A DNA stretch of 57,503 nucleotides from Tetrahymena thermophila SB210. Taxonomy: Eukaryota > Ciliophora > Oligohymenophorea > Hymenostomatida > Tetrahymenidae. Under the pieces are notes generated by a model that did no database searches, was not told the origin of the DNA, and was given only the letters and a program-made list of their open reading frames with translations. Where the stretch lies: positions 1 to 57,503 of the forward strand of contig NW_002476061.1 in NCBI RefSeq assembly GCF_000189635.1. The letters are read 5' to 3'. Shown here one piece after another: positions 25,951-38,300 of the stretch (positions within the stretch are counted from its first letter, which is position 1; every line of letters starts with the position of its first letter). The translations under genes were made by a program, and so were the position numbers.

Positions 25951-25960
25951 TTGATTTGCC
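22298..25960 (-). CDS. Leucine-rich repeat protein, unit C
   Basis: About eleven well-preserved LRR exons: cores near 25285-25365 (LGLALQKCSQLQILNLNL), 25027-25110 (GLSKSLINCSNLSNLTIE), 24750-24830, 24428-24500, 24185-24270, 23865-23940, 23585-23660, 23350-23430, 22935-23010, 22672-22745, and the C-terminal exon 22298-22375 (IHKMKRLVIYQIDF then TGA 22298-22300). The repeats are textbook, for example LGISLAKCKKLSNLEIQI near 24460 and LGMALGKCINISTLNLDL near 23900, all phase 2. Both the frames and the splice donors are intact in every exon examined, making this the best candidate for a functional member. The 5' end is not located; the stretch 25400-25960 shows no clear exon. Confidence 0.65.
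22510..22537. repeat. Short (GATA)n tract, about 6 copies
   Basis: Counterpart of the ~30-copy tract at 13994-14113 within the duplicated segment. The length difference shows the tract expanded or contracted after duplication. Confidence 0.9.
25889..25950. repeat. (CTAA)n microsatellite, about 15 copies
   Basis: Perfect CTAA tetranucleotide run. The equivalent position in the left duplicate (about 15110-15120) has only a short CTAA-like residue (TTCTAAGTAAAA), so the expansion is specific to the right copy. Confidence 0.97.
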
Positions 25961-26196
25961 TCAAAATCTGAAAAATAAATTAAAAGCTGAGAGATTTTTA
26001 AATGTATTCTTTGTTTTTTTTAACAAAAATAATTGTAGAAGAAAACAGATTAAGTTTTTATGGCAATATATAAATTTATTTTTTTATTGAGTTTAAAAAA
26101 AGAAATATTTCAAAACGAACAGATATAGATAGACAGACAAATAGATAATGTATATATTTAAAAAACAATAATATTTATTCAAATAAGACTTAAATA

Positions 26197-29100
26197 TCAA
26201 TATTCTATAAAATTATAATGTTTTTTATATTTGAAATTGACTAATCTTTTAATCTTGAAGACTTTACTTAAAAGTTACTACAATTAACTAATTAATTTAA
26301 ATAATATAAATGAATAACTATTTTAATTTACTTTTTAAATTAAAGTATTTTTGTTTAATTTTATAAAATTTTGTCAATTCAATCAATATCCTTAAAATTT
26401 AAGAAATTAACATTAAAAGAAAAAATAAAAATAATTGATTAGAAGTTTTACTTTAACCTATCACTAACTCTAAATTCTAAACATCGGATATAACTGGAAT
26501 TAAGTATAAAAACTAAGGAATATACTTCTTAATTAGTTAAATTATAAGAACTATTTTATTAATTAAGAGTTTAAATCAATTAAAAATTAATAATTAAAAA
26601 ATATTTTAGAATAAAAATTCATTTAATAAATTGATTAAAGAAAAAGAAAGACATAAAATATACTTAATTAATTAAAATTTAAATAAATGATTTAAGCTTA
26701 AAAATAAACAGCTTAAATTTAACTATAAATTTGCAAGATATATTTAGATAAATTATAAAAACTCAATTAATTAATGATATTTTTACTCATAATTGAAGAT
26801 AAATGTTTTGATTTTCTTGCACTGAGATATTTCTAAAAATAAACCCTAGAGCCATTAAAAATCTACTTAACTTGACATAAAATTTATTAATTTTAAACTT
26901 AATATTTTTACTTTAAAAATGAAAAGAAAAAAAATTAAAAAAAATAAGTACAAAAATATTCTTTCCTACTTTTTTTTTGAAATAATTTTTTTAATAAAAT
27001 AAAAAAGTATAATTTTACTCTAAAGTAAGGCCCAGTGTTGAAAAATTCAAGCATTTTTCTAAAGTATTATTTTTTTATGAAGTCTAATAATTGATTTTAT
27101 TTTAAACCATCAATCTTTTTATTTTAATTGTTTAATATTAATAAAATTAATTAGTGAAATCTTATTGATATTAATTTTTAGTAATTAATTTATTTACTTT
27201 TACTTAGAGTCTCTGTGTATCTTTTTAATTTCAATAATTTTGCATGACCTTATAATATTATTAAATGATTTTGAGTTAATTATTTTTATTAGAAAAAATT
27301 TGAAAATATAAATATTTTAAAAGCTTATCTAGAATAACTTATTTACTTACTTACTAACTAATAAACCAATTTGTGAATTCAAAAATAATAAGGATAAACT
27401 ACTGTCTATTCTCGATTTTAAGATGATAAAAAAAATAATTTTTAAAGACATTCCTTCTCTTATATTAAAATTCCTTTTAAATTTGAGTATCTATATCTTA
27501 AATTTAAATTCGAGAATAGACTGTATATAATAATTCAAGAGAGGCATAAATGCTTTGAAATTATATCAGAAAAATAGAGAATAATTAATTTTTGTTACTT
27601 TAAGTTGATTTTAAAAGTTTAGAGAAGAGTGCAACTTGCCAAAAAAGAGAATTGTGCCAGCACTCCTTTTATTTGAATATTGTTTGATCTGTTAGATTAA
27701 AGTATAAATTAGCTAAACCTTTAAAGTAAAAAATGATGAAGAAAACAAAGTATGGATTATTTATTTATTTATTCATTCATCTATAAATAGTTAACACCAA
27801 TTTAAGTTATTGTTTAATAGAAGAATTAAATAAGTTGAATAGTTAAAGTAATAATTGAATTAAATTTTGAAAATAAATAAATAAATGAAATTAAAAAAAC
27901 TAAAATATAAATAAATAAACCACGATAAATCCAAATCTAATGATTAGAGATTCTTAAGATTTGCTAAACTAGGAAATTCATCGTTCTCTCCATAAAAAGT
28001 GATGCTATTAGATCTTTTATTTTATAAAAATAGATTGAGGTTTTAATGAATAAAAAAAAACTTTTGAAGATTTAATTAATTGACCATTTTAACTATTTTA
28101 ATATTAAAAATAATCATAAGTCTGATTTATTCTCTCGTGATAAAAAAATTCATAATTGAGGCCAGATATTATTTATATTTAAATATAAATATTTATTTAA
28201 AAGAATCCCTTTTTTTTACATATTTATGTTAAATGATATTATTTTTTCTTTTGTATTCTAGCTTTTTGTAATAAATGAAATAAAATTTATATTTTTACGA
28301 TAAATTAAGGTTCAAAGTTTAAAGTTAAGTGCATTGATCTAAGGTAGAGAAAAGGTCCTATGTTCCTTATTCTTAAATTTTGTTATGACTGTTTTTTTTA
28401 TAAAATAAATTTAAGTATTATTTTATGATGCCAATTTAAAAATTTTAGAGCATCAAAAAGAAAATCAGATAAAAAATAGTAGGTTAATTTTTTATAATTA
28501 CCTATTATTTTTTATAATTTATTGATGATAATGAGTCTAAAAATATTTTTTAAATGTAAACAGGCAGAGATTATTGAATATTAAAATTTATTTACCTTAA
28601 GTCTAGATGTAAATTAATTAACTTAGCCATTTTTGATAATACAGAAAATATGTTTCTTTTTTTTTCGAATTTAATTTGATTTTATCTTTTATTATAATTA
28701 TATTAAAAACAATATATATAATTTTTCATTCTATAATAGCAATGATATTATTAATTAATTTAAAATTCAATTCAAATATTTCAAGATTTATTTAAATATT
28801 TCTTTTTTGTCAATATAAATCAAAATAATTTAATAATAAACTGTTTACTTTAAATTTATATCTAATGTTTAAAGATGAGGGTAAAGTGATAAAGAATCTA
28901 ATAAATTTATAGTTCCTACTTCTCCAATTTAATTTTCGCTATTTTACAAAGCATTTTTTAATTTATACCAGCAATATCAAAGTTTATAATTCTTAAAAAA
29001 GATCAATTTATTATCACAGTAATAAAAAAATAAAAAAAACAATAATATCTTGGTTTCTTTTTTTCTTGCTTTTTGTTTTTTATTTTCTTTCTTATCTTAT

Positions 29101-31900
29101 CAAAACCATTTATAAAACAATTTTACGATAAATGCAGTCCTAAAGTTTAGAGATTTACTAAATTTGCTAATCCTGAAAATGAATCCTTTTGTCCTGAAAA
29201 CACAATTTAATTTGATCTTTTGTATATAAAATTATTTGTATAATAAAAATTAAATTTAAATAAGAGCTTAATAATCCGATTAGATAAATCATAAATAAAT
29301 AAATAATTTTATTAATAATTTAACTAAAAAAACTGAAGATGCTAAATAATTTTCTAAATTAAATTCTTATATGTAAGACTATTCCAAATAAAAATTTAAT
29401 TGAAAAATAAAAATTTTTACCCAAAATCTATGTTTAAAGTTTAGAGGCTAGCACTATTAGATATGATTGACAAAAATGCATTTACTCCTTTCAGAGTAAT
29501 TTTATTTTTACTATTAAATAAAAATTTAATTTACATTTATCTTTTCATTTGTCAAATATGTAAAAATAAATAGCTAAGGATGGTTAGATGGGTATATAAC
29601 CTTGAAAAATCTTAATAAAAAAACAGATCTAACAAGAATAAATTAAATCTTATTTAAAATTTAGCAAAAATTAGATAAATTAAATAAATTTATAAGTTAT
29701 TGAGAATGATTATTAGTTTAATAGTTAGCTTTCTTTTTTTTAAATCTTTTTCAGTATCGAAAAACTATTTTTTTTTCAATTTTACTAGAAATTTAAATTC
29801 AAAGTCTAGAGATTAATAATTTTTCCAAGATGAGTTCCTACAGCTGATACAATTTCATCATTAATAAAATTTTTCCTTTTAAATTAAAATTTATTTTAAA
29901 TTTAACAAAAATTCAATCTAAACTAAAATTAAATCAAAAAAGGAATTAAGATTTATTTATTTATTTACTTTTTGAAATTCAATCCTTTTTAGATAAAAAA
30001 TAATTAATATCCAAAATTTTATTAAACCAAAGCAATAAATAAATTGAAAAGCTTTTAATTCAATTTTTATATTTTTGATTTTAAGAATAAAATCTATGAA
30101 TGATTGAATAAATGCAAAATCTAAATTGTAAAAAACATAGCTAACTCTTGATTATTTTATTTTTTACATTAGTTATTAAAATAAAAATGTATCAATCATA
30201 TTAAGATGTGAGAGGGAAGGAGTTGGTAAGTAAAAAATATAATTTTTTTTATTTCAAAAACATAGAAAATTAGAATTGAAAAACCTAAAGTTTTTTTAAT
30301 GAAAAAATTTTTTTGGTATTTTTAGTAAAAAGAAAATGAATGAAAAAATTAAAAATATTTCAATAGTTATTTTAATATGAAAATTTTTTTACGAGAAATC
30401 AATCTATACAGTCTTGAGATTTGGACATTTTGCTATAGCAGAGGCAAAAAGGATAGAATTTTTATCACGGAAACCACAATTACTTTTATATTAAATAAAA
30501 ATAAATATGTAAATCATAATTATCAGAATATGTATGTATGTATTAATGTATGAAAGAATGAATGAACGAATGGAACAAAAGAATGATAAAGCAAAAAAAA
30601 TATTATTAATTATTACTATTATATTATTTTTAGATTTTAAAGATTTTGGCAACATGATAAAGCATTAGCACAGCTTAGAATCTCTTGTATTCCATGAATT
30701 CTTTATGGTAAAATTTAATTAATTATCAGAAAATATCAAAAAAATATAATCAGCTAAAGGATATTTTTCTCAATTATTTATTTATTTATAATTATATATC
30801 TATCAGATACACTAAAAAAATATATTTTAAATTAAATAAAAGAGGCAAGCTAAGTTTACTGAATTGTAAGCTTAAGATTAATATGAGACAACACTGAAGA
30901 TAAAATAAACTTTTTATAATTTAATTTAAAATCAATTTTTAATAAATTAAAAAAAAGTAATAACTTACTTCATCTAATGTAAAAACGTCTTTTTATATTT
31001 CAATCATTTTACTTCCTCTTTTTTAATTTATTATTTTCTTCTAATTATTAATTGCATAAAAATAAATTATTAAATATTATCATTCGTATTTAAATTAAAT
31101 TTTTGAAAAGAAAATTAATTTTTCTGACAGAAATCATTAGTTTATTTATTAGATGCTTAGAATTAATTAAGCTAAAAAAAAAAAGATTTTTGAACTTTAA
31201 ATACAAAATAGGTAATCTGAGAATTTTAAAATTAGGAAAATTTACTTCAAATTAGACACTATAAAATTGGTAGAGGAATGTAAATAAATATAAACTTATT
31301 TCATCTCACAACATATTAAATCTGATAATAGATCCGTTGATTAATTTAATGACAAGTGTGTTGCATTTAACCTACTTTAATACATTAAAAAAGGTAGTTA
31401 AAGCTTTAAGATATAAAATTCTAAGAAATTAAAAAGAAATTTAAATTTGTTAAGTATATATAAATATAAGCTTTAAAATAGATATTTTGTTTATATTACT
31501 TGCAATAATTTAGCTTGATGTAAATAATTTATTTCAAGGATAATAAAAAAATATAACAAATCAAATGCTTAGAATTAATTAAAATAAAAAAAAATAATAT
31601 ATTTTTGAACTTTAAATATAAAATACCTAATCTGAGCATTTAAGGAAGAGGAAAATTTACTTCAAATTAGACACTATAAAATTGGTAGAGGAATATAAAT
31701 AATTATAAACTTATTTCATCTCAGAACAGATTAAATCTGATGATAGATCTTAGAAATTTAACTTTGTTAAGTATTTATAAATATAAGCTTTAAAATAGAA
31801 AATTTGTTTATATTACTTGCAATAATTTAGCTTGATGTAAATAATCTATTTCAATGATAATAAATAAATATAACAAGTCAATCGAAATTCATTAAAATTA
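26197..31900 (-). CDS. Leucine-rich repeat protein, unit B2
   Basis: Right-hand duplicate of B1. Open repeat exons near 30620-30700, 30388-30465, 29795-29870, 29417-29490, 29125-29195, 28845-28920, 28590-28655, 28290-28365, 27920-27990, 27590-27665, 27012-27075, 26783-26860, 26445-26510 and the C-terminal exon 26197-26275 (KVFKIKRLVNFKYKKHYN, TGA 26197-26199). Good repeats are LANLKNLQSLDLDLS (about 27950) and GLFLEISQCKKIKTFIFN (about 26820). All ends are phase 2. Compared with B1 it has gained a 122-bp inverted-repeat element at 27402-27523 and lacks about 360 bases, including one LRR exon, at about 29240. The 5' end is unclear; similarity to B1 fades near 31880. Whether it is expressed cannot be told. 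Confidence 0.6.
27402..27523. mobile_element. 122-bp inverted-repeat element with TA flanks (MITE-like), in an LRR intron
   Basis: The ends are inverted repeats: CTGTCTATTCTCGA on the left and TCGAGAATAGACTG on the right, one mismatch over 14 bases, with partial complementarity inward. TA dinucleotides flank both sides (27400-27401 and 27524-27525). The paralogous site in unit B1 (about 16620, AAACTAGGCATAATTGC) lacks it, so this is an insertion with TA as target duplication, as in the Tc1/mariner superfamily. It has no coding capacity. Seventeen extra bases to its right are also absent from B1 and are unexplained. Confidence 0.78.
31190..31850. repeat. Tandem duplication, period about 415 bp
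   Basis: Two related copies share TTTACTTCAAATTAGACACT (31241 and 31656), GGTAGAGGAAT and TTGCAATAATTTAGCTTGAT. It occupies the same relative position as the 372-bp tandem at 20735-21480 in the other duplicate but with a different period. An LRR-like piece (SSTNFIVSNLK before a GTAAAT) can be read on the minus strand in each copy. Confidence 0.75.
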
Positions 31901-32322
31901 TTTAATTTACTTTCTACTAATTATCAATACATTTTATTTATCTAGTTATATTGCAACTTTTATATATTTATGACAGCTAATCAATCAATCGATAGAGTTA
32001 GTATTAAATTTACTAATTAAAAAATTTAAACTAGTTAGTTAAATAAAAATATCTTTCTAAAGAGAAATAATTTAAGAATTAAACAATAAATTATTATTTA
32101 ATTAATATATAATGAATAGAAAGTATGTACAAACATTTGTTATTTTGTCTTATTTAAATTAATATCACTTTTATTTGATTTTATTATTTAAAATTCATAA
32201 TCTATTTATTTATTTGTTATTTTATCTATTTTTGAAATTTATTTATTTATTTATTTTCATTTATATGATTTATATGGAAAATTAAAATTTTGGTTAAATA
32301 AATAAATAATTTCTAGCAGCTT
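31900..32322. other. Spacer between the LRR array and the first PAS-domain gene
   Basis: AT-rich sequence upstream of the LRR array and downstream of the TGA of the PAS gene (both on the minus strand). ATTT/TTTAT runs; no exon or RNA gene recognised. It should contain the promoter of unit B2 and the 3' end of the PAS gene, but no motif can be pointed to. Confidence 0.5.
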
Positions 32323-35300
32323 TCAAGTGTCTGATTGTTTATGAGTTTGATCTATTAAATATTTTATAAATGCCCTTATATTTCTGTTTTCTTTCATCAC
32401 TTTTAGAGGAATCATATTCAGCATTTAAATTGTTCGATTTATCTATTAAAAATTAACAAATAAATTAAATTTTTGGTTAATTTTTTATAAAATCAATTAA
32501 TTAATTTACTTCCACATTCATATCAGATATTTTAGGTAGCCAAAATATCAAAAATATTAATATCAAAAATATATTAAAAAGTATAACTAAAAGTGTTTCG
32601 AGGTTGTTTGTCGTTTAAATACTTGCTGTTAAGGAGTCATTTTCAGCAGAAGTAAAGTACTGAATTAAAGGATCAACAAATTTTTATAACGAAATATCTA
32701 AAAACATTTGATAAAGTAAAATATTTTAAGTTAAATTCTAAGTAAAGATAAATAAAAAAATTATGCAAATATTAAATGAGTTGTTAATCTGATTAGATTT
32801 ATTCTTAAAATAAAATACTGTAAATGCTCATTAATTAAGGCATTTTTTTCTTTAATTTTTTTTTTTTAGATTATGGTGGGGCACTTTTTTTTAGGCAAAA
32901 AAGATACTAGGAAATGCCTTAATTAATGAGCATTTAGAGTATTTATTTAATTGAAAATCTATTTTTTTGGTTTTAAAAGGATTTTATTTTTAAAATTTCA
33001 TTGATAACAAAAGCTAATAAAATTATGAGAAATAAATTTGCCAATTAATTAATTTATTAATTTAAAATTATTAACATAAAATTCATTAATTGATATTAAA
33101 ACAAAAAGCAATTAAAGACTTTAATTATAATTAAATAAAGTGAAATATTTTTTATTTATTTAAATTTTACTTGTTTCTACAAAGAATTTATCTTTAGATA
33201 AGGTTGAACTCTGAGCATTATTAACTAGGAGCTCATTTAAAGTTTATTAAAAGTAAGAAGCATAAAATTAGATAGCGTTGTCCAACCCCTTTTAAATTAG
33301 AATATTAAATAATTAAATTCATGAATGTAAATAAACTATTACAATTTATAAACTGTTGTTTATATACATTTAACATTCAGATTGAATTTCTTAATCAAGT
33401 AAGCTACACCCATTCATGTAAAAAACTTTATAATAGGCATTTTCGATATCGTCATAGTTATTTAGAATATCGAAATTAAACTTTTATTTATTAATTTAGA
33501 AAAGTAAAATACAAATAAATATTTATTAAAAATAAACAATAAATAAATTAATAATCAAGATTTTTACTTATTAAAGCTTTCCGTTTCTACCAAGAAGCTT
33601 ATTATATTGATTAACTACATAATTTTGAGCTGTAATATTTTCTATTGGGTAGTTTGGATTAATTAAGGTTATTTTTAGCACGTTAAAGTAGTTTTAGAAT
33701 TTGTATGATATATTTAAGTCGTAGGAATATTAATCTATAAGGGAAGAAATCTATGATTGCAATTTTATTACTTCAGCAAGATCAATAATTGAGTAGATAA
33801 ATGAAAAGGCTAAAACAATAAAGCACTTTAAGATCATAAATTGCTGCCCTCTGAATTTATGTTTTTTATAGTTTTTAATAATTTTAATTCTTTTTTTCAT
33901 TATTTCCTTTTCTAGTTCTTTTTCATCTTCGTTTGTAGTTTATTAATCATCTTTATATAATTTTCTTGTGTTCATATCTCCTATTTTTTTATTTATTTAT
34001 TTATTTTTGTTTATAAGTTGTATTTAGCAAAAAATTTACTGTCTTAGTCTTCATCATCTGAGCTGTCCTGACCTTGATTTTCGTTTCGATTAATAAGTTC
34101 TTGAATTGAGACGTACTTTTTAAGAAAGGAATCACAATTTTTATAAAGAAAATTTATATGTTTGATTGGAATATCTAAAAACAAGAAAAGAATATTCTCT
34201 CTTTAATCTTTTAGTGATATCATAAAATAAATGAACAGTATCATATTCAATATTCCAATAGTTCCAAGAACAAAAAAAGCAGCTATCAATTCATATTAAG
34301 GAGAATTTAGTCTATTATTAACTGCCTATTAATTAAATTATTATATTAAGATAATTTTCTCATAAATATGAATATATATATATATATTTACATCATAAAT
34401 TTGCTGATTTTACTATTCAATGAATTCCCCTATTGTGTGATAGTAGTTATATATAATACTATTAAAATATCCATTATCTAAGCTAATTTAAGAATCATCT
34501 TAAGAAATTATAAGTGCGCCTAGTGATACCAACTATTTATATACATACAATTAATAATAGTTAATTAAAAAATAGAATTTTTTTGGCTTCTTAAAGATTA
34601 TTGATATTTTTTGATAAAATAATAAGTCTTAATTGTAAAGAAAAGAAAATACTGAGTTAATTAATTAGTCATTATCCACAATTTAAATTCGGAAGTTGTT
34701 TTATAGTGAAGATGAAAATATTTTCATTTGAGATGATGATTAGTTATCAGCAAAGTAATCTAAATAACTATCTCCTATAGAAGTAGTAATGTTTGATATA
34801 GAAACTATTGTTGAAGACATGTTTTATCTGATTTCATCCATAAAGATATAATTTGGGAAATATAGATCCTGCTTTATGTAGACCAAATCTATTGCTTAAG
34901 AGACTATGGATACAGCTTTAAAGTTTCTTTATGAGAATTCAAACATAATGTCCATGTCTTCTGAGTATTAATTAAGTTTTATTATTGTCAAAGCGCATTA
35001 GAAAATGCTGATTATTAATATACACATGAGCCACATAAAGCTTACCCATTTAAAAATGCTAATCAATTGATGCTGATTTTAAAATAGTAATTTATTTATT
35101 AAGACAGAATAAAATTAAATAAATAAAAAAATAAATGTTACTTTGTGATCATAATTTAATGATTTCTAAATGATTTATGATGTATTATTCTGATTGAATA
35201 CTTCATATTCTTCTTAGCTTTAATAATAATTATTTTCATTTTTAAAAACACTATCTTCGTTATCTTCGTCTTCCTCTTCTTAGTTTTCCTGTTAATTTAA

Positions 35301-38300
35301 ATAAACAAAGTTTAAATTAAATTCACTTTAAAAGTATAAAAATAAAATGCAACTATTGATTAATATTTTAATAAAATAGCTTTCAAGAAAAGAATTATAA
35401 ATTTATTGAAAACTAAATTTTTTATTATTGATTGAGTGATCCAGTGCAAAATAAAAATTAATTTATTCAATCAATAATATTTAATTATCACATTCAATAA
35501 AAATTATTTAATATGCTTTTTACTAAAAAAATGGCATAATCATTATCTTCCCTCATATGTTTTATTAAAGTTTAATTAAATAGTATTTAAATACCAATAA
35601 TTGTTTTAGATATTTATTAATTAATTACATTGTCGTCTCCATCGTAAATGTTAATAATTTAATTATTGAAAAGTCTTTTTGTCTTAATGTCTTTTGAATA
35701 GTTTTTGGTTTCTTTCTTAACCATAGAATACTAATTTGTAGAATCATCTTCATCATAGAAAAATGTTTCATCTTCAGCTGGCGTTTTGTAAAAATCAAAT
35801 AGAAATTTTGAAAATTTATTTTGCTTTTACTAACAGTTATTGACGACCTCTTAGTTTGAGGAAGAAGAGAGATCGTTTTCTGCTAAATTATTTTATTCTA
35901 AAACTATCATAGGAAATGAACTCTGTGAATTATAGTTTTTTTGCTTGATCAAAACATTTCTAGCACTGCCTCTATTGCTACTAAGAGGAAGAGGAGAATT
36001 ATCATTCGTAATTTTTTTATTAAACTACAAATTTTATATATTCAGATTGAATACATGTCCATTATTATTTGTAGTTGATTGGGGTGCGTTTTTACTACTT
36101 TAAGCTTCTAAGGAAAAAAGATTTTACATGCTGAGATTAGTCATACTCAGATTGTTTGCACTAGATATAATTGGTATATTTTACACAGGGCTACTTAATG
36201 GTAAATTAGGAGAATAATTTATTTAGCTTTAATCTTTTAGCTTAGTAGTTTCTTCTCTATAAGTGTCTCTGTAAGTATTTTCAGTTACTGTATCTCTGTA
36301 AGTATTTTAAGTTATTGCATCTCTGTATGTAAACTATGCATCCCTATATGAATTGAGATTCTCTTTTTGAATGTCTTTTATATAATCTTTAAAGGTTTCT
36401 TTTGGATTTAAGTTTGAAGGCATTGATAAGTTTTAAAAAGATGTATTAGAAGGTGCATTTAAGCTGGGTTGTTAAAACTATTATTGTATTTGCTATTAAT
36501 TTATTATCATTCCTCTTTCTAATTTATCTATTTTAAAAATGTAACCCAGAATTTCATATGTTAGATATTGTTCCTCATCAATTGCATCTTTATTTTCGAT
36601 TGGCACTAGCTGCGTTTAGCAACTCACCATAAAAGCTTAATTGTTGAAATTAAACTCTTTCCCTTTTTTCAAGTAAACTTCTTTTTCTGTTTCGAAATCA
36701 CTTATCTATATTTTTATCAAAAAATTGTTTTAAGTAATGATTTATTTATTAATAGTAAATTTTTTGCAAAAAATTTTAAAGGTAGATCATTCATTTAAAT
36801 AAAACAAGTTATAGTGAAATCTCTCACTAAAATTTATTGGGAAATTAAGAAAAATTACAAGTCCTGTTTTTATTTTTCATTAAAATGCTTTATTTTTTCA
36901 TATCAAAAATATTTTATTATTTTAATTAATTACAATGTTTTCAATGCCAAATTTAATGTCGTTTTTTATCATGGCGAGATTAATGTCAAAGTATGTGATA
37001 GCTGAGCTAGAAATATCTGTAACAATAAAATCCTCATTTGTAAGTATGATTATTTAGCTTCTAGTTTACATATCTGCTTCAATATTTACATAAAATTTAG
37101 TATAATCATCTGATAACGGTTTCACATTATATGTAATTGGGAATATGTAGCCACTCCTGTGCCTTCCAAATCTTTATTGAGGATTATCAATGTAATTACT
37201 AATGTAATTCCCTTAAATCATATTATCATTCATTTATTAGATTAGAGTTTCATGAATGTCGGTAAATTAGTTTGGTAGAATTACTTTTAATTCTTTTCCC
37301 TGTATTTCTTCTTTTTAAAATCCAAATAAGACAGAAAATAGAAGATTTATTGCCTAAATTTATGTATTTGACTGAAATTTTTTATAAGTAACTAAATAAG
37401 GCCTAGGATCATTAATCAAGTCTTCAATATCATCAATTTTTTATGTTTTCTATTATAGTTTAGCCAGCTCTCTTCCTTTTTACAATAATTCAATTCCTTG
37501 CTCTCTTTAATTGAGTACTCTAATCAAATATTATCCAAAAACCTATACAAATATATCAAATTATTTCTATATTTCAAAAATATCATTAATTATTTTTTAC
37601 TTTATAAGGCTATGGCAACTAATTATTTATTTTAAGCATTCCGTTAAAATGTTCCTTTGATTTGTAAACACATTAACTGATTCCCGAACCTAAAATATTT
37701 AGCCTTCCAAGAGCTATATTATTGTCTTCTCGAAGATTTGCCCAAAATTCTTTGTGTTTGGCAGCTGCTAATTTCATATATTCTTCGCATTAAGACATGT
37801 GTGAATCGAATTCTATTTTTTTAACAACATCATTTTCCTCTTCCTCATCTTCATCTTCTTCTTCCTAGCTTGAGGATATCTACTCCATATATCTGTAAAT
37901 AATAAATTATTCATCAAATGTAGGTTTTGTTGTCATGCTTAGCTTGAATTGGACTAAGGCTTCTTCTTTCTTTTTAAAATATAAAATAAATAAATAAATA
38001 AATAAATAATTCATTCATTCTCTTTCAATCGAAATTATTAATTAAGAATCAAACTACCTTTTTTAATCTTTCAAACAGAAAAAATGCATAAGACAACCTC
38101 AGCTTTGTACATGTAGGAAATTTTCTCAACCCATTTTGATAAAGTCTTCCGAGCTCCTTTTTTATTAAATTAAATTACATAAACAACTTTCTTCATTTAT
38201 TATTTTTTATAATATAGCTTAATATATAATTTATTTGTGTAGAATTACTTTGATAAGATTTTTAATGATTTCATCCATTTCAATATCAGCATGCTTTCCT

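Noticed and set aside
36814..37005. 63-codon plus-strand open frame
   Set aside because: It is antisense to the end of the PAS exon of paralog 1 and has no support of its own.
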